64,000 nucleotides of DNA from Pseudescherichia sp031987975. GTDB lineage: Bacteria; Pseudomonadota; Gammaproteobacteria; Enterobacterales; Enterobacteriaceae. Where the stretch lies: NCBI RefSeq assembly GCF_031987975.1, contig NZ_DALZYX010000006.1, forward strand, positions 62,001 to 126,000. The letters run 5' to 3'. Below the pieces are notes generated by a model. The model was not told where the DNA came from. It was given only the letters and a program-made list of their open reading frames with translations, and made no database searches. Shown in pieces: positions 52,844 through 60,775 of the stretch (its first letter is position 1; every line of letters starts with the position of its first letter). The translations under genes and the position numbers were made by a program.

Positions 52844-53182
52844 ATGAGCGTAACTATAAAAGACGATCGACTCAGGACCATCGCGACGTTTGACGGTAAA
52901 ACCCTGAAAGACGACCGAGTCAGGACCATCGCGACGTTTGACGGTAAAACCCTGAAAGACGACCGACTCAGAACTATCGCAACGTTTGACGGTAAAACCC
53001 TGAAAGACGACCGACTCCGAACTATCGCAACGTTTGACGGTAAAACCCTGAGAGACGACCGACTCCGCACCATCGCAACATTTGATGGCAAGACCTTGAA
53101 AGACGACCGACTAAGAACCATCGCGACAGTTAATGGTAATGTCAGTATTGTTGTTTTGGCGTTTGCTGCTCGGCTATTTTGA
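52844..53182 (+). CDS. Protein of six 16-residue repeats, unknown
   Basis: 112 residues from ATG 52844, with AGGAG at good spacing; an upstream in-frame ATG at 52823 has no binding site. After MSVTI, residues 6-101 are six units of the type KDDRLRTIATFDGKTL. The first five are nearly identical, and the sixth decays after the TIAT segment. The tail VVLAFAARLF is short and hydrophobic. Unit alternation (charged KDDR turn, hydrophobic TIATF strand, DGK turn) suggests a beta-hairpin or beta-solenoid array. No family recognised. It begins 215 bp downstream of hsdR on the same strand. Confidence 0.7.
   Translation: MSVTIKDDRLRTIATFDGKTLKDDRVRTIATFDGKTLKDDRLRTIATFDGKTLKDDRLRTIATFDGKTLRDDRLRTIATFDGKTLKDDRLRTIATVNGNVSIVVLAFAARLF
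52859..53146. repeat. Six 48-bp tandem repeats
   Basis: Units begin at 52859, 52907, 52955, 53003, 53051 and 53099. The first five differ at a few, mostly silent, positions; the sixth diverges in its last third. There is no spacer between units, so this is not CRISPR. A length divisible by three keeps the frame after copy-number change. Confidence 0.95.
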
Positions 53183-53365
53183 GGTTTAACATTTATGATA
53201 TTGTCTTTTTATTTTTATATCAAAAAATTCCGAAGCACCTAGTTTATTTAAACGATAGATTTTATTGCAAGACTATCTTCGGCAGTATAACTGCCATCTG
53301 AAAAAAATTCGTGACCATGATGATAGTTCTGCCCCGACTCATCGGGGCAATGACATTGACATAAA

Positions 53366-54343
53366 TTAAGCTGGTTTGACTGACAATATTTGCTGATATA
53401 ATGGCGAGCGAGAAGCATAAGGTACTCGACCTGAAGGGACATATACTGATGCTGGCTCAAGGTGGACATCTTGATCATCAAAAAATATATGAGGATTGAA
53501 AGCTTTAAGTATTTTTGTTTTCTCAACCCCACCTAGAAAGAATGCCTCATCAACATTTATCCCCCAAGCTCTTAATGTTTTTATAACTCGTAGCTCGGAT
53601 GGGCTATTTCTTGCTGTAACAAGAGCAATTCTTATCGGTGAATAATCTACTCTTGCAGGTAATCGGTCTTGTAATCTCGCTATTTTTTTTAGCAGCATTG
53701 CATAAGGACCTTCCGCCAATGGTTCATTTTGCTTAGCATTTTCTTGTGCATGGAAACTGTTTATTCCTTTCGTTTTATAAACAATCTCACTGGACTCATC
53801 GAATAAGACAGCATCACCATCAAAGGCAATTCTTACCTGATCTTGCGGATATTTTATAGATTCTTTTGGCGGTTCCTTTAAAATAGCTACTGCACAGGCG
53901 TTTGAGTCGATAACACGCTGTGCATCATCAATACTGGTTGTAAGAAAAAGATCCACATTGAAAGCCTCAAGATAATCAACCACCGTTTCGCCACCTGTGA
54001 ATACTGACCTTGTTATATCTACTCCTTTTTTTCTTATATTGTTCAATATCATAAGTCCTGTATCAGGACTATTTCTTGACATAACCACCACTTCAACAAG
54101 AGGAGATTTGTCAACTTCTTTTTTATACTTATTTAGCCCCAGCAAAGCCTCTACCAAGGGAAATCCAGTTCCAGGAAGCAACTCATCATTCTCATGCAAA
54201 AGCATGTAGTCTCTGTATTGCTCAATTGCTTTTTCTGGATTGTTGGAACAGAATTCCTTAAAAAGATTATCTGATTCCTGCATATCAAAAAGTGCTGTTG
54301 AGCTAATGCCAATGACCAGTGTATTAGTCAAATCATAAGCCAT
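53366..54343 (-). CDS. Cytosolic 5'-nucleotidase family protein (PF06189 type)
   Basis: 325 residues. It follows the cytosolic 5'-nucleotidase (NT5C1-like) family throughout: LVIGISSTALFD (9-20), PGTGFPLVEALLGLN (57-71), VVVMSRNSPDTGL (85-97), FTGG (115-118), RIAFDGDAVLFDESS (171-185), LVTARNSPSE (241-250), DEAFFLGG (265-272) and HIFFDDQ (285-291). These enzymes are HAD-fold phosphatases removing phosphate from nucleoside monophosphates. No signal peptide. Placement between a type I R-M operon and an HrgA-like nuclease suggests a nucleotide-depleting defence role, but that is inference. Low G+C. Confidence 0.85.
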   Translation of the reverse strand: MAYDLTNTLVIGISSTALFDMQESDNLFKEFCSNNPEKAIEQYRDYMLLHENDELLPGTGFPLVEALLGLNKYKKEVDKSPLVEVVVMSRNSPDTGLMILNNIRKKGVDITRSVFTGGETVVDYLEAFNVDLFLTTSIDDAQRVIDSNACAVAILKEPPKESIKYPQDQVRIAFDGDAVLFDESSEIVYKTKGINSFHAQENAKQNEPLAEGPYAMLLKKIARLQDRLPARVDYSPIRIALVTARNSPSELRVIKTLRAWGINVDEAFFLGGVEKTKILKAFNPHIFFDDQDVHLEPASVYVPSGRVPYASRSPLYQQILSVKPA

Positions 54344-54399
54344 AACAATCTCCTAAGACCTTTATTAGTTAACATTTACAATTGATTAATAGAAAAAAT

Positions 54400-55377
54400 C
54401 TATTCATATTCAATACCCCATTCGTTTATTTTTAATTTTTTGTTTAACGAGAATTGGTTTATCAAATCAATATATTCTTTAAAGTCTGAATTCAATTCAA
54501 TAAGGCGATTAATAGTTTGCCAATCTAAAGTTATTTTTTCTTTTGCTTGAAGAAGGACCTGACTTTCAGACGGATTATGTACATCGAGGAGGATAACGCC
54601 AATACCGTGTGCCGCATTCAGAACAGTTAACTCATCAATACAGTTATTCTCAATGCTTGCAGCTACAAGATAACCATAGTGAGACCATGACGAGTTAGAA
54701 ACGGTCTGAAAGTATGCCTCTCTCACATTCGAAATAACTAAAGATTTTTTTACTTCAAAAGACCAAAGAAAAGCACGTTTACCACCAAGAATTGAAACCG
54801 CATCCTTAGCCAAGGACGACCAATTATGACCAACATCCTGGATCCCAATAACATCTGGATGTATCCACTTATTACTCTTGAAGGCTCCTTTTTTGGATTT
54901 CTTTTCATCTACACGACGAACATGCACGTTCAATGAACTCGAAGTATACTCGCTTAAAAGAGGATATAATTCATGCTCAGAATAAAATTCGCCATGGGGG
55001 TCAGAAACGTCAGCATCATCCGTGACAAAGATATCTTTATTTAATTGTATGCCCTTTGCCTCATCATCTGACCAAAGATACTTTCTAGGTTTTCCTGCAG
55101 TCACATTAATATGAGCATTTCTCTTAATCAGAGAAGGTCTTTGGGCACCTATCTCTGCCGCTACCTGGGAGATCAGGTCTTCATCACTCAAAAGATGTTC
55201 TGATGAAGCAAGTTTCTTTTCTGCGTATTCAGGAAAGCTTTCGCATACCTTGATTGCCAACTGCCTGACGGTAAACGGAACATTAGGTCTTGCCTTAAGT
55301 ACGTACAAAGTCATACCAATCAATGATTTAAATTTATGATTAACAAGAAAATCTAAGTCAGCTTTTATTTTGTTCAC
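54400..55377 (-). CDS. HrgA/COG2958-like protein, HTH plus restriction-endonuclease fold
   Basis: 325 residues. The N-terminal part (about 10-90) looks like a helical DNA-binding domain of the HARE-HTH kind. The C-terminal half has a PD-(D/E)XK pattern: HPDVIGIQDV (173-182) and SFEVKKSL (206-213), followed by VREAYFQTVSNSSWSHYGYLVA. This matches COG2958/HrgA proteins, often found beside restriction systems. It lies upstream of the 5'-nucleotidase on the same strand with a 56-bp gap, so the two could form an operon read leftwards. Confidence 0.7.
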   Translation of the reverse strand: MNKIKADLDFLVNHKFKSLIGMTLYVLKARPNVPFTVRQLAIKVCESFPEYAEKKLASSEHLLSDEDLISQVAAEIGAQRPSLIKRNAHINVTAGKPRKYLWSDDEAKGIQLNKDIFVTDDADVSDPHGEFYSEHELYPLLSEYTSSSLNVHVRRVDEKKSKKGAFKSNKWIHPDVIGIQDVGHNWSSLAKDAVSILGGKRAFLWSFEVKKSLVISNVREAYFQTVSNSSWSHYGYLVAASIENNCIDELTVLNAAHGIGVILLDVHNPSESQVLLQAKEKITLDWQTINRLIELNSDFKEYIDLINQFSLNKKLKINEWGIEYE

Positions 55378-55910
55378 ACCTTATCCTTTTGTACTTCAAT
55401 GAGACCAAGAGCTTGGAACAGCAGAAGTCTTCTCCATTTTCTCCAACTATATCAAAATTACTCTACGCAGTAGTAACCTTAGTTACTGTAATTGCTTTAA
55501 GTGAGGTTTACCGTGACTATCTCAAACTTTCAATATGTTCACGATCTAGCCTATGTCATGAAATATCAAGAGCTTTCGAATAAAACAAACTTATCTTAGT
55601 TAACCTTAACCTGAGGACGTCAGCTGTTGCAGCTCATAACTAGCAGAATCAGCCTAGATATCTCTGAAGAGCTAATTGCTTTAACTTGCTCATGATGAAG
55701 TTCTCTCACCTAACGCAATATAGCTGATAGAACTTGGATACGAAGGTGGGCCATTTTAAACCATGGCAATTTGATGGTAGGAGTATGGTAGCTTCGAAAC
55801 GCTGTGTTTGAACCTCATCTAAGGCTTGTAGCACCAAACTTAAACATTTTTTCTCAAGGTAAACCAGTAAAAAACTGTTAGTGCTGATGGATCGTTTGGC
55901 CTCTTTTAAA
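55378..55910. other. Right island end without a supported gene
   Basis: About 530 bp between the HrgA-like gene and attR, AT-rich. The only frame on the plus strand (55389-55583, 64 codons) lacks a convincing start and any homology I recognise. It should hold the promoter of the minus-strand pair. Confidence 0.5.
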
Positions 55911-55961
55911 GGGATTGAAAATCCCCGTGTCCTTGGTTCGATTCCGAGTCCGGGCACCACT
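55911..55961. other. attR: 51-bp copy of the tRNA-Phe 3' end
   Basis: Exact repeat of 29727-29777. It lacks the 5' part of the tRNA, so it is not a functional tRNA gene. It continues directly into what looks like the native tRNA terminator (stem CCCTCGCC/GGCGGGGG, T run, 55971-55995). Confidence 0.95.
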
Positions 55962-56020
55962 CTTTCTTAACCCTCGCCTTCGGCGGGGGTTTTTTCGTTC
56001 TGGAAAACGGACTCTTCATC
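55943..56020. repeat. Tandem att/terminator repeat, copy 1
   Basis: 78 bp starting at TCCGAGTCCGGGCACCACT, including the tRNA 3' end and the terminator hairpin. It is identical to 56108-56185. Beyond it a further stretch up to about 56060 resembles the sequence after copy 2 with many changes. Confidence 0.92.
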
Positions 56021-56084
56021 GAACTCCGTTCGATTACTCGTCGCATCCCTGCGACTCGCCCTGCGGGCCAGCGCAAGCGCTGTG

Positions 56085-56107
56085 CAAAAACGCTCCCGGC
56101 GTTTTTG
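56085..56107. repeat. Inverted repeat abutting copy 2
   Basis: CAAAAACGC and GCGTTTTTG are exact 9-bp arms with a 5-nt loop, ending immediately before the second tRNA-3'-end copy. Confidence 0.8.
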
Positions 56108-56185
56108 TCCGAGTCCGGGCACCACTCTTTCTTAACCCTCGCCTTCGGCGGGGGTTTTTTCGTTCTGGAAAACGGACTCTTCATC
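56108..56185. repeat. Tandem att/terminator repeat, copy 2
   Basis: Exact copy of 55943-56020 at a distance of 165 bp. It keeps the last 19 bp of the att sequence and the terminator. Confidence 0.92.
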
Positions 56186-56630
56186 ACACTGCGTTTTGGT
56201 ACTTGTCACATCCCTGCGAGTCACCGTGCCCTGGCTCCAGTAAATCATTCTGGTTCTGCTTATCCATAATGAAAATTATATTACGATAATATTTATCAGT
56301 TCACACACATCACAGCGAAGAGCGTTTTACAGAATTTATTAATACGCCAATATTACAGCAAAGCATCTTTCCAACCTCCTCACTTATAACGCCATTAGCA
56401 TTACAAGATTATGAAATATTCGCTTTCTTTAATCTTTTTCAGTTAATATCATCTATTTCTTTATGAATCTTTTCCTGGCACTGAGGCTATAGGTAACTTG
56501 TTGCGGAAATTACCCCCGGGAGAGCGATACTACCAACTTTACCAGGCTGCAAAATGCTTGCCTGAATGGCTCGCCTATGGGATGATATGCAGCCTTAAGC
56601 TCCCGACATTCCTCAAGATTAGATAACCCC
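56186..56630. other. Gap between att repeats and the gtr operon
   Basis: About 445 bp, AT-rich, with no supported gene. It must contain the promoter of the glucosyltransferase operon. I see no cluster of GATC sites of the kind that drives phase variation of Salmonella gtr operons. Confidence 0.5.
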
Positions 56631-57944
56631 ATGCCAATTTCAAAAAGTTGTATAAAAGCAGCGATTCCACAAGTTGTTTTGGCCGCGCTAGGACTGATAA
56701 TCACCTTACGGGCATTCTTTCCTGGATTAGTCAGCAGCGACGCGTTGGATCAATACCAGCAAGCAACAAGTTTTATTTTCAATGATTGGCACCCGCCGAT
56801 CATGGGTTTTATCTGGGCCATCACTAATGACTGGATACCCGGACCATTTGGGATGCTGTTACTTGAATGTTTTTTGTATTGGGGAGCTTTGTTACTCCTG
56901 TCCCTCTCCATCCCGCAGGCCCATAGAAAGCTCTCAATAGCTGTTCTTATCGTTGGCTTTATGCCGTTTACCGTCGGTACACTTGGCCATATCTGGAAAG
57001 ATGTACTTCATGGAGTCACCTGGCTCTGTGCCGTAGGGCTTATTGCCGTGGCCGATGCCCGAAAGGAAGGAAAACAGAAAAAGCTTCTGCTTCTGGCTGG
57101 ATTTTTACTCCTGATTGGCAGCATGACCCGCTTCAACGCCGTATTTGGTCTGTTACCACTGGTGTGGTTGCTTTTCAATAAAAGCAAAATAGCCGTAGCG
57201 AAAAAGTGGGCCGTCATTTTTTTCATTTTCCCAGCATTTACGGTTCTCTCAACTACGGCATTTAACTACGGTTTTTTAAATTCTGCGAAATCTCATGTCT
57301 ACCAGTCACTGATCGTTTTCGATATTGGCGGGATTTCCCACTTTACTGAGAAAGACTATTTCAAAGAAGACTGGAAGAGCGATGAAAAAAGCGAGTTCCT
57401 TTCAACCTGCTACCATGCTAGCGCATGGGACGGTTACGCCTGGGGGCCTTGCGGTTTTGTTCTCCAGAAATTACACACTTCCGGATCCTGGACTGACGGC
57501 TCGTTAATGAAAAAGTGGCTTAGCGCCATTTATGAGGAACCGGGTGCCTACCTGCAGCACCGATTCGGAAATTACATGAGGCTGTTATGGCATCCAAATT
57601 CCGTATTGGAAGACCAGACGGCAAATAATACGCTGGGCTTTAAGTATGAAAAAACAGGTCTGTTCAGAGTGCTTCAGACAACGACGAACTTACTTAAACA
57701 TACGCCCTTCTTCAAACCTGGATTCTGGCTTATCGCCTCCTTGCTATTTACGCTGTATGGCCTGTATGCCCGTAAAAGTTTTTCCAGAGATATTTTTCTT
57801 GCATTGAACATGTCAAGCTTCTTATATCTTCTTGCGTACCTTGTTGTCGGGGTTGCCTCAGATTTTAGATATGCATACTGGTCAATTCTGGCAACGTCGG
57901 CAAGCGTGCCGTTTATCTTACTGTACAAAAAAACAACGAAATAA
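56631..57944 (+). CDS. O-antigen glucosyltransferase, serotype-specific Gtr type
   Basis: 437 residues with about ten membrane helices and a large periplasmic loop (about 220-310). The early motif SSDALDQYQQATSFIFNDWHPP is that of polytopic Gtr-type glycosyltransferases, with acidic residues and the WHPP segment. Such enzymes move glucose from undecaprenyl-phosphate-glucose to O-antigen in the periplasm. The following genes are gtrB and gtrA, which supports this. The exact linkage cannot be predicted. In canonical gtr operons this gene is last; here it is first. Confidence 0.75.
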   Translation: MPISKSCIKAAIPQVVLAALGLIITLRAFFPGLVSSDALDQYQQATSFIFNDWHPPIMGFIWAITNDWIPGPFGMLLLECFLYWGALLLLSLSIPQAHRKLSIAVLIVGFMPFTVGTLGHIWKDVLHGVTWLCAVGLIAVADARKEGKQKKLLLLAGFLLLIGSMTRFNAVFGLLPLVWLLFNKSKIAVAKKWAVIFFIFPAFTVLSTTAFNYGFLNSAKSHVYQSLIVFDIGGISHFTEKDYFKEDWKSDEKSEFLSTCYHASAWDGYAWGPCGFVLQKLHTSGSWTDGSLMKKWLSAIYEEPGAYLQHRFGNYMRLLWHPNSVLEDQTANNTLGFKYEKTGLFRVLQTTTNLLKHTPFFKPGFWLIASLLFTLYGLYARKSFSRDIFLALNMSSFLYLLAYLVVGVASDFRYAYWSILATSASVPFILLYKKTTK

Positions 57945-57959
57945 TCTAATGAGGTTAGC

Positions 57960-58916
57960 ATGTATTACCGTGGTCAGCATGTGGCGTTAATCGTTCCCTG
58001 TTACAACGAAGAAGCAGCAATCGAAACAGTCGTTCATGGATTTCGTAATGCCATGCCAGAGATTGATGTCTACGTTTTTGATAACAACTCGACGGATCGA
58101 ACAGCTCAGGTTGCGACAAATGCCGGAGCCAAAGTCGTTTCTGTGCAGCTGGCAGGTAAAGGAAATGTTGTACGCCGCATGTTTGCCGATGTCGATGCTG
58201 ACATTTATGTCATGGTCGATGGAGATGCTACGTATGATGCAGGAGCAGTTCGTAGCCTTGTCGATAAGCTACTGGATCACCATCTTGATATGGTGGTCGG
58301 CTGCAGAGAAACTAAAGAAGAAATTGCAGGTGAGGCTTACAGACACGGCCATCAGTGGGGCAACTATGTCCTGACGAAAAGCGTTGTTAAGATGTTCGGC
58401 GGTAATTTCACCGACATGCTCTCTGGCTACCGGGCTTTCACGCGGAGATATGCAAAATCATTCCCTGCCCTTTCCAATGGTTTTGAAATTGAAACTGAGC
58501 TAACCGTGCACGCTCTGGAACTTCGCATGCCGTATGGCGAGATAATGACCGCCTACGGAGCGCGTCCGGAAGGATCTGTCAGCAAGCTGTCTACCTACCG
58601 GGACGGCTGGAGAATATTAAAAACGATCGGCAAGCTCTATGTTAGCGAACGCCCTTTTGCCTTTTTTGGGATTTGTGGCTTGGTTCTGGCATTGATATCG
58701 ATACTGCTTGGGGTCCCGTTGCTGATGGAATATCTGCGTATTGGACTTGTGCCACGGTTACCAACGGCCGTACTGGCAGCATCGATTATGATGTCTGCGG
58801 CGTTATCATTCGTCTGCGGATTAATCCTGGACAATGTGACCCGGGGTCGGCATGAGATGAAACGACTGGTCTATCTCGGGATCCCCTTACCCCGCGTGGA
58901 TGCAGAGAAAAAATGA
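57960..58916 (+). CDS. gtrB: Bactoprenol glucosyltransferase GtrB
   Basis: 318 residues. An N-terminal GT2 domain with VALIVPCYNEEAAIETV, the DxD-type MVDGDATYDAG and MLSGYRAFTRRY, followed by two C-terminal membrane helices (about 228-252 and 265-292). It makes undecaprenyl-phosphate-glucose on the cytoplasmic face. It starts 15 bp after the glucosyltransferase gene and overlaps gtrA by 4 bp. Confidence 0.9.
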   Translation: MYYRGQHVALIVPCYNEEAAIETVVHGFRNAMPEIDVYVFDNNSTDRTAQVATNAGAKVVSVQLAGKGNVVRRMFADVDADIYVMVDGDATYDAGAVRSLVDKLLDHHLDMVVGCRETKEEIAGEAYRHGHQWGNYVLTKSVVKMFGGNFTDMLSGYRAFTRRYAKSFPALSNGFEIETELTVHALELRMPYGEIMTAYGARPEGSVSKLSTYRDGWRILKTIGKLYVSERPFAFFGICGLVLALISILLGVPLLMEYLRIGLVPRLPTAVLAASIMMSAALSFVCGLILDNVTRGRHEMKRLVYLGIPLPRVDAEKK

Positions 58917-59314
58917 GAATTCTGAGAGAATTTTTTTTCTTCGGGATTAGTGGCGTCATCGGTTTCTTAGTTGATACCGCGGTGCTTTACCTGTTACGCG
59001 ACTATTGCGGGCCATTCATCGCACGTGGTTTCTCATTTTTCGCGGCAGTTTTCGTGACCTGGCTTTTCAATCGCGCTATTACGTTCAAACAAAAGCGCTC
59101 AGGGATGAAGCCGAAAAACGAATTTTTTTCATATCTATTTCTTATGCTGGGCGGGGGCGTAGTGAATTATGGCGTCTACAGTTGGCTTATCACCGCATAC
59201 AAAATAGCGCTGGAAAACCCAATTATTGGTGTTGCAGCAGGGAGTATCGCTGGCATGGTGGTCAATATCGCGACGTCAAAATTTATCTTGTTTCGCAAAG
59301 ATATCGACTCGTAA
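58913..59314 (+). CDS. gtrA: GtrA flippase
   Basis: 133 residues, four membrane helices, GtrA/DPMS family (FFFGISGVIGFLVDTAVLYLL, FVTWLFNRAITF and a C-terminal NIATSKFILFR). It is thought to flip undecaprenyl-phosphate-glucose to the periplasm. It starts within the gtrB stop (ATGA). Last gene of the operon, followed by a hairpin. Confidence 0.9.
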   Translation: MRILREFFFFGISGVIGFLVDTAVLYLLRDYCGPFIARGFSFFAAVFVTWLFNRAITFKQKRSGMKPKNEFFSYLFLMLGGGVVNYGVYSWLITAYKIALENPIIGVAAGSIAGMVVNIATSKFILFRKDIDS

Positions 59315-59325
59315 CCTGTCCAGCA

Positions 59326-59351
59326 GCCGCCGTCGCTAAGCAGACGGCGGC
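59326..59351. terminator. Hairpin between convergent gtrA and the DUF1795 gene
   Basis: 9-bp perfect arms GCCGCCGTC/GACGGCGGC with an 8-nt loop. The T run is poor, so it may be a weak bidirectional terminator. Confidence 0.65.
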
Positions 59352-59373
59352 CTTACTCAAGCGTTCCTCTACG

Positions 59374-59799
59374 TTATTCCAGATCTAGCGTCGCCTTCAC
59401 GCACTGCCAGAAGATTTCATCCTCCAGACTAAATGCCCGCTGCATGACGCAGGTCACTATGACGATCCGATTTCCGGACAGCAGCACGGCCACCTGCCGC
59501 TGATGACAGACGCCATCCTGGTGAGGATAGAGTGCAGAGGTTTCCCTTACAGGGCAGCCCGGCAGATGGGGTAACGTCGTGCTGACGGGCTCTGTCTGTT
59601 CAAAATGCGCGATCTTCGTCGCCAGCATGGCATACTCTGCTGCTAGCTCTTCATCGAAAGTACGCCCGTTCGATACGCGCCCACGGGTCACCACCAGAGA
59701 AGCGGATCTGTGCGCGTTTTTTATAACGTGCATGGTGCGGTCAGACCATCCTTCCCCTTTGAGCACAAACCGGCCATCATTCATCTGATAAATTGTCAT
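59374..59799 (-). CDS. DUF1795/DcrB-like protein, EagR-type T6SS chaperone homologue
   Basis: 141 residues. The N-terminus (MNDGRFVLKGEGWSDRTMHVI) and the end (SLEDEIFWQCVKATLDLE) fit DUF1795. That family includes Eag chaperones, which hold the membrane helices of type VI secretion PAAR/Rhs effectors. No effector, PAAR or VgrG gene lies next to it in the window, so it is an orphan here. AGGAGG precedes the ATG. Four cysteines are unusual for the family as I know it. Function in secretion is inferred. Confidence 0.65.
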   Translation of the reverse strand: MTIYQMNDGRFVLKGEGWSDRTMHVIKNAHRSASLVVTRGRVSNGRTFDEELAAEYAMLATKIAHFEQTEPVSTTLPHLPGCPVRETSALYPHQDGVCHQRQVAVLLSGNRIVIVTCVMQRAFSLEDEIFWQCVKATLDLE

Positions 59800-60159
59800 G
59801 ATGATTTACCTCCTGTTAATTGCTCGGGAAAAGAGCATAATAGTGAGCGTTAATGATTACGTTCTCTCCCGGTGTGAAGTGCTAGCTAGCCAAACATACC
59901 ATTCAGTTAAAGGATAAGCGCTAAAACGCCTTCTCGATCAACAAAAGAAAATGTCTTAAAAAGGACAATAATTAAGTTCAAAGATGGCATTTTTTATTTA
60001 AACCGTCGCGTCAAAATATGTATTTAAAACTGAAATTAAATTAACCACCATTGACTCCTCCCCCCTGTACTTTTGAGTACATTCAAAATGCTTTCGTGAA
60101 AATGGGGATGAAGATATCCTCACCCGGCTATATTTTACGTGTATCTTGATGAGGGATTT
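59800..60159. other. Regulatory region of the fimbrial operon
   Basis: 360 bp, AT-rich, between divergent genes. No supported gene. I see no fimS-like inverted-repeat pair flanking a promoter. Confidence 0.5.
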
Positions 60160-60702
60160 ATGAAACAAAAAATAATTTCTATGTTAATTGGCTCAGCTGC
60201 CATCTTATCTTCTGCATCTTCTTTCGCGGATAGCGGAACCGCTAATATTCATTTTAAAGGCACGGTAGCTAACATGAGCTGCACAGTTCAGGTTAATAAC
60301 GCATCCGGAGATGCCTCTCTGGAAATGGGAACGATTGACATATCTAAAGTAGCCGTAGGGGGTGCCAGCGATCCTTATGCATTTGAAGTTGAGCTAACGG
60401 GTTGCCCATCAAGCATGCAAGGTGCTGAAGTTACCTTTATGGGTACGCCATCTACGGATAATCAATATTTCTCCGTGAATGGTACTGATGATAGTCTTGG
60501 CCTGGCCATATCAGATACAACCAGTGGAGAAAGTGCAACTACCGCCCCAGTTTTACCCAACGTATTGGATCCGTACGGCATGCGTAAAGATGGTACAAAC
60601 GGCTTTAAAGGAACTTATACTGCACAGCTAGTTAAATTGAAAGAGGGTGTTACCAATACATCCTTTGATGTCTCCACCTCAGTTAACATTGCCTATATGT
60701 AA
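60160..60702 (+). CDS. Major fimbrial subunit (FimA/pilin type)
   Basis: 180 residues from ATG 60160 (MKQKIISMLIGSAAILSSASSFA), with GAGGG upstream; a GTG seven codons earlier is less likely. A signal peptide precedes an Ig-like pilin domain with the disulfide cysteine pair (SCTVQV and TGCPSS), an N-terminal donor strand (GTANIHFKGTV) and the C-terminal motif ending VNIAYM. First gene of a chaperone-usher operon; a hairpin with T run after it probably lowers expression of the genes behind. Confidence 0.9.
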   Translation: MKQKIISMLIGSAAILSSASSFADSGTANIHFKGTVANMSCTVQVNNASGDASLEMGTIDISKVAVGGASDPYAFEVELTGCPSSMQGAEVTFMGTPSTDNQYFSVNGTDDSLGLAISDTTSGESATTAPVLPNVLDPYGMRKDGTNGFKGTYTAQLVKLKEGVTNTSFDVSTSVNIAYM

Positions 60703-60714
60703 TATTTTTATTTG

Positions 60715-60750
60715 AGTGGCGTGTTTATAGGACAAATACGCCACTTTTTT
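60715..60750 (+). terminator. Intra-operon terminator/attenuator after the pilin gene
   Basis: AGTGGCGT/ACGCCACT 8-bp stem with a 15-nt loop followed by six T. It lies 13 bp after the pilin stop and 26 bp before the chaperone gene. Partial read-through would give much more subunit than usher, as in other fimbrial operons. Confidence 0.8.
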
Positions 60751-60775
60751 ACATACTACAGTTGCGAAAAATTTT

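Noticed and set aside
52859..53146. CRISPR array
   Set aside because: The repeats are directly adjacent with no unique spacers, keep an open reading frame, and there are no cas genes.
55389..55583. 64-codon frame next to the HrgA-like gene
   Set aside because: It begins in the promoter region of the minus-strand pair, has a poor start, and looks like chance in AT-rich sequence.
59800..60159. Invertible fim switch
   Set aside because: No pair of inverted repeats flanking a promoter and no recombinase gene nearby.
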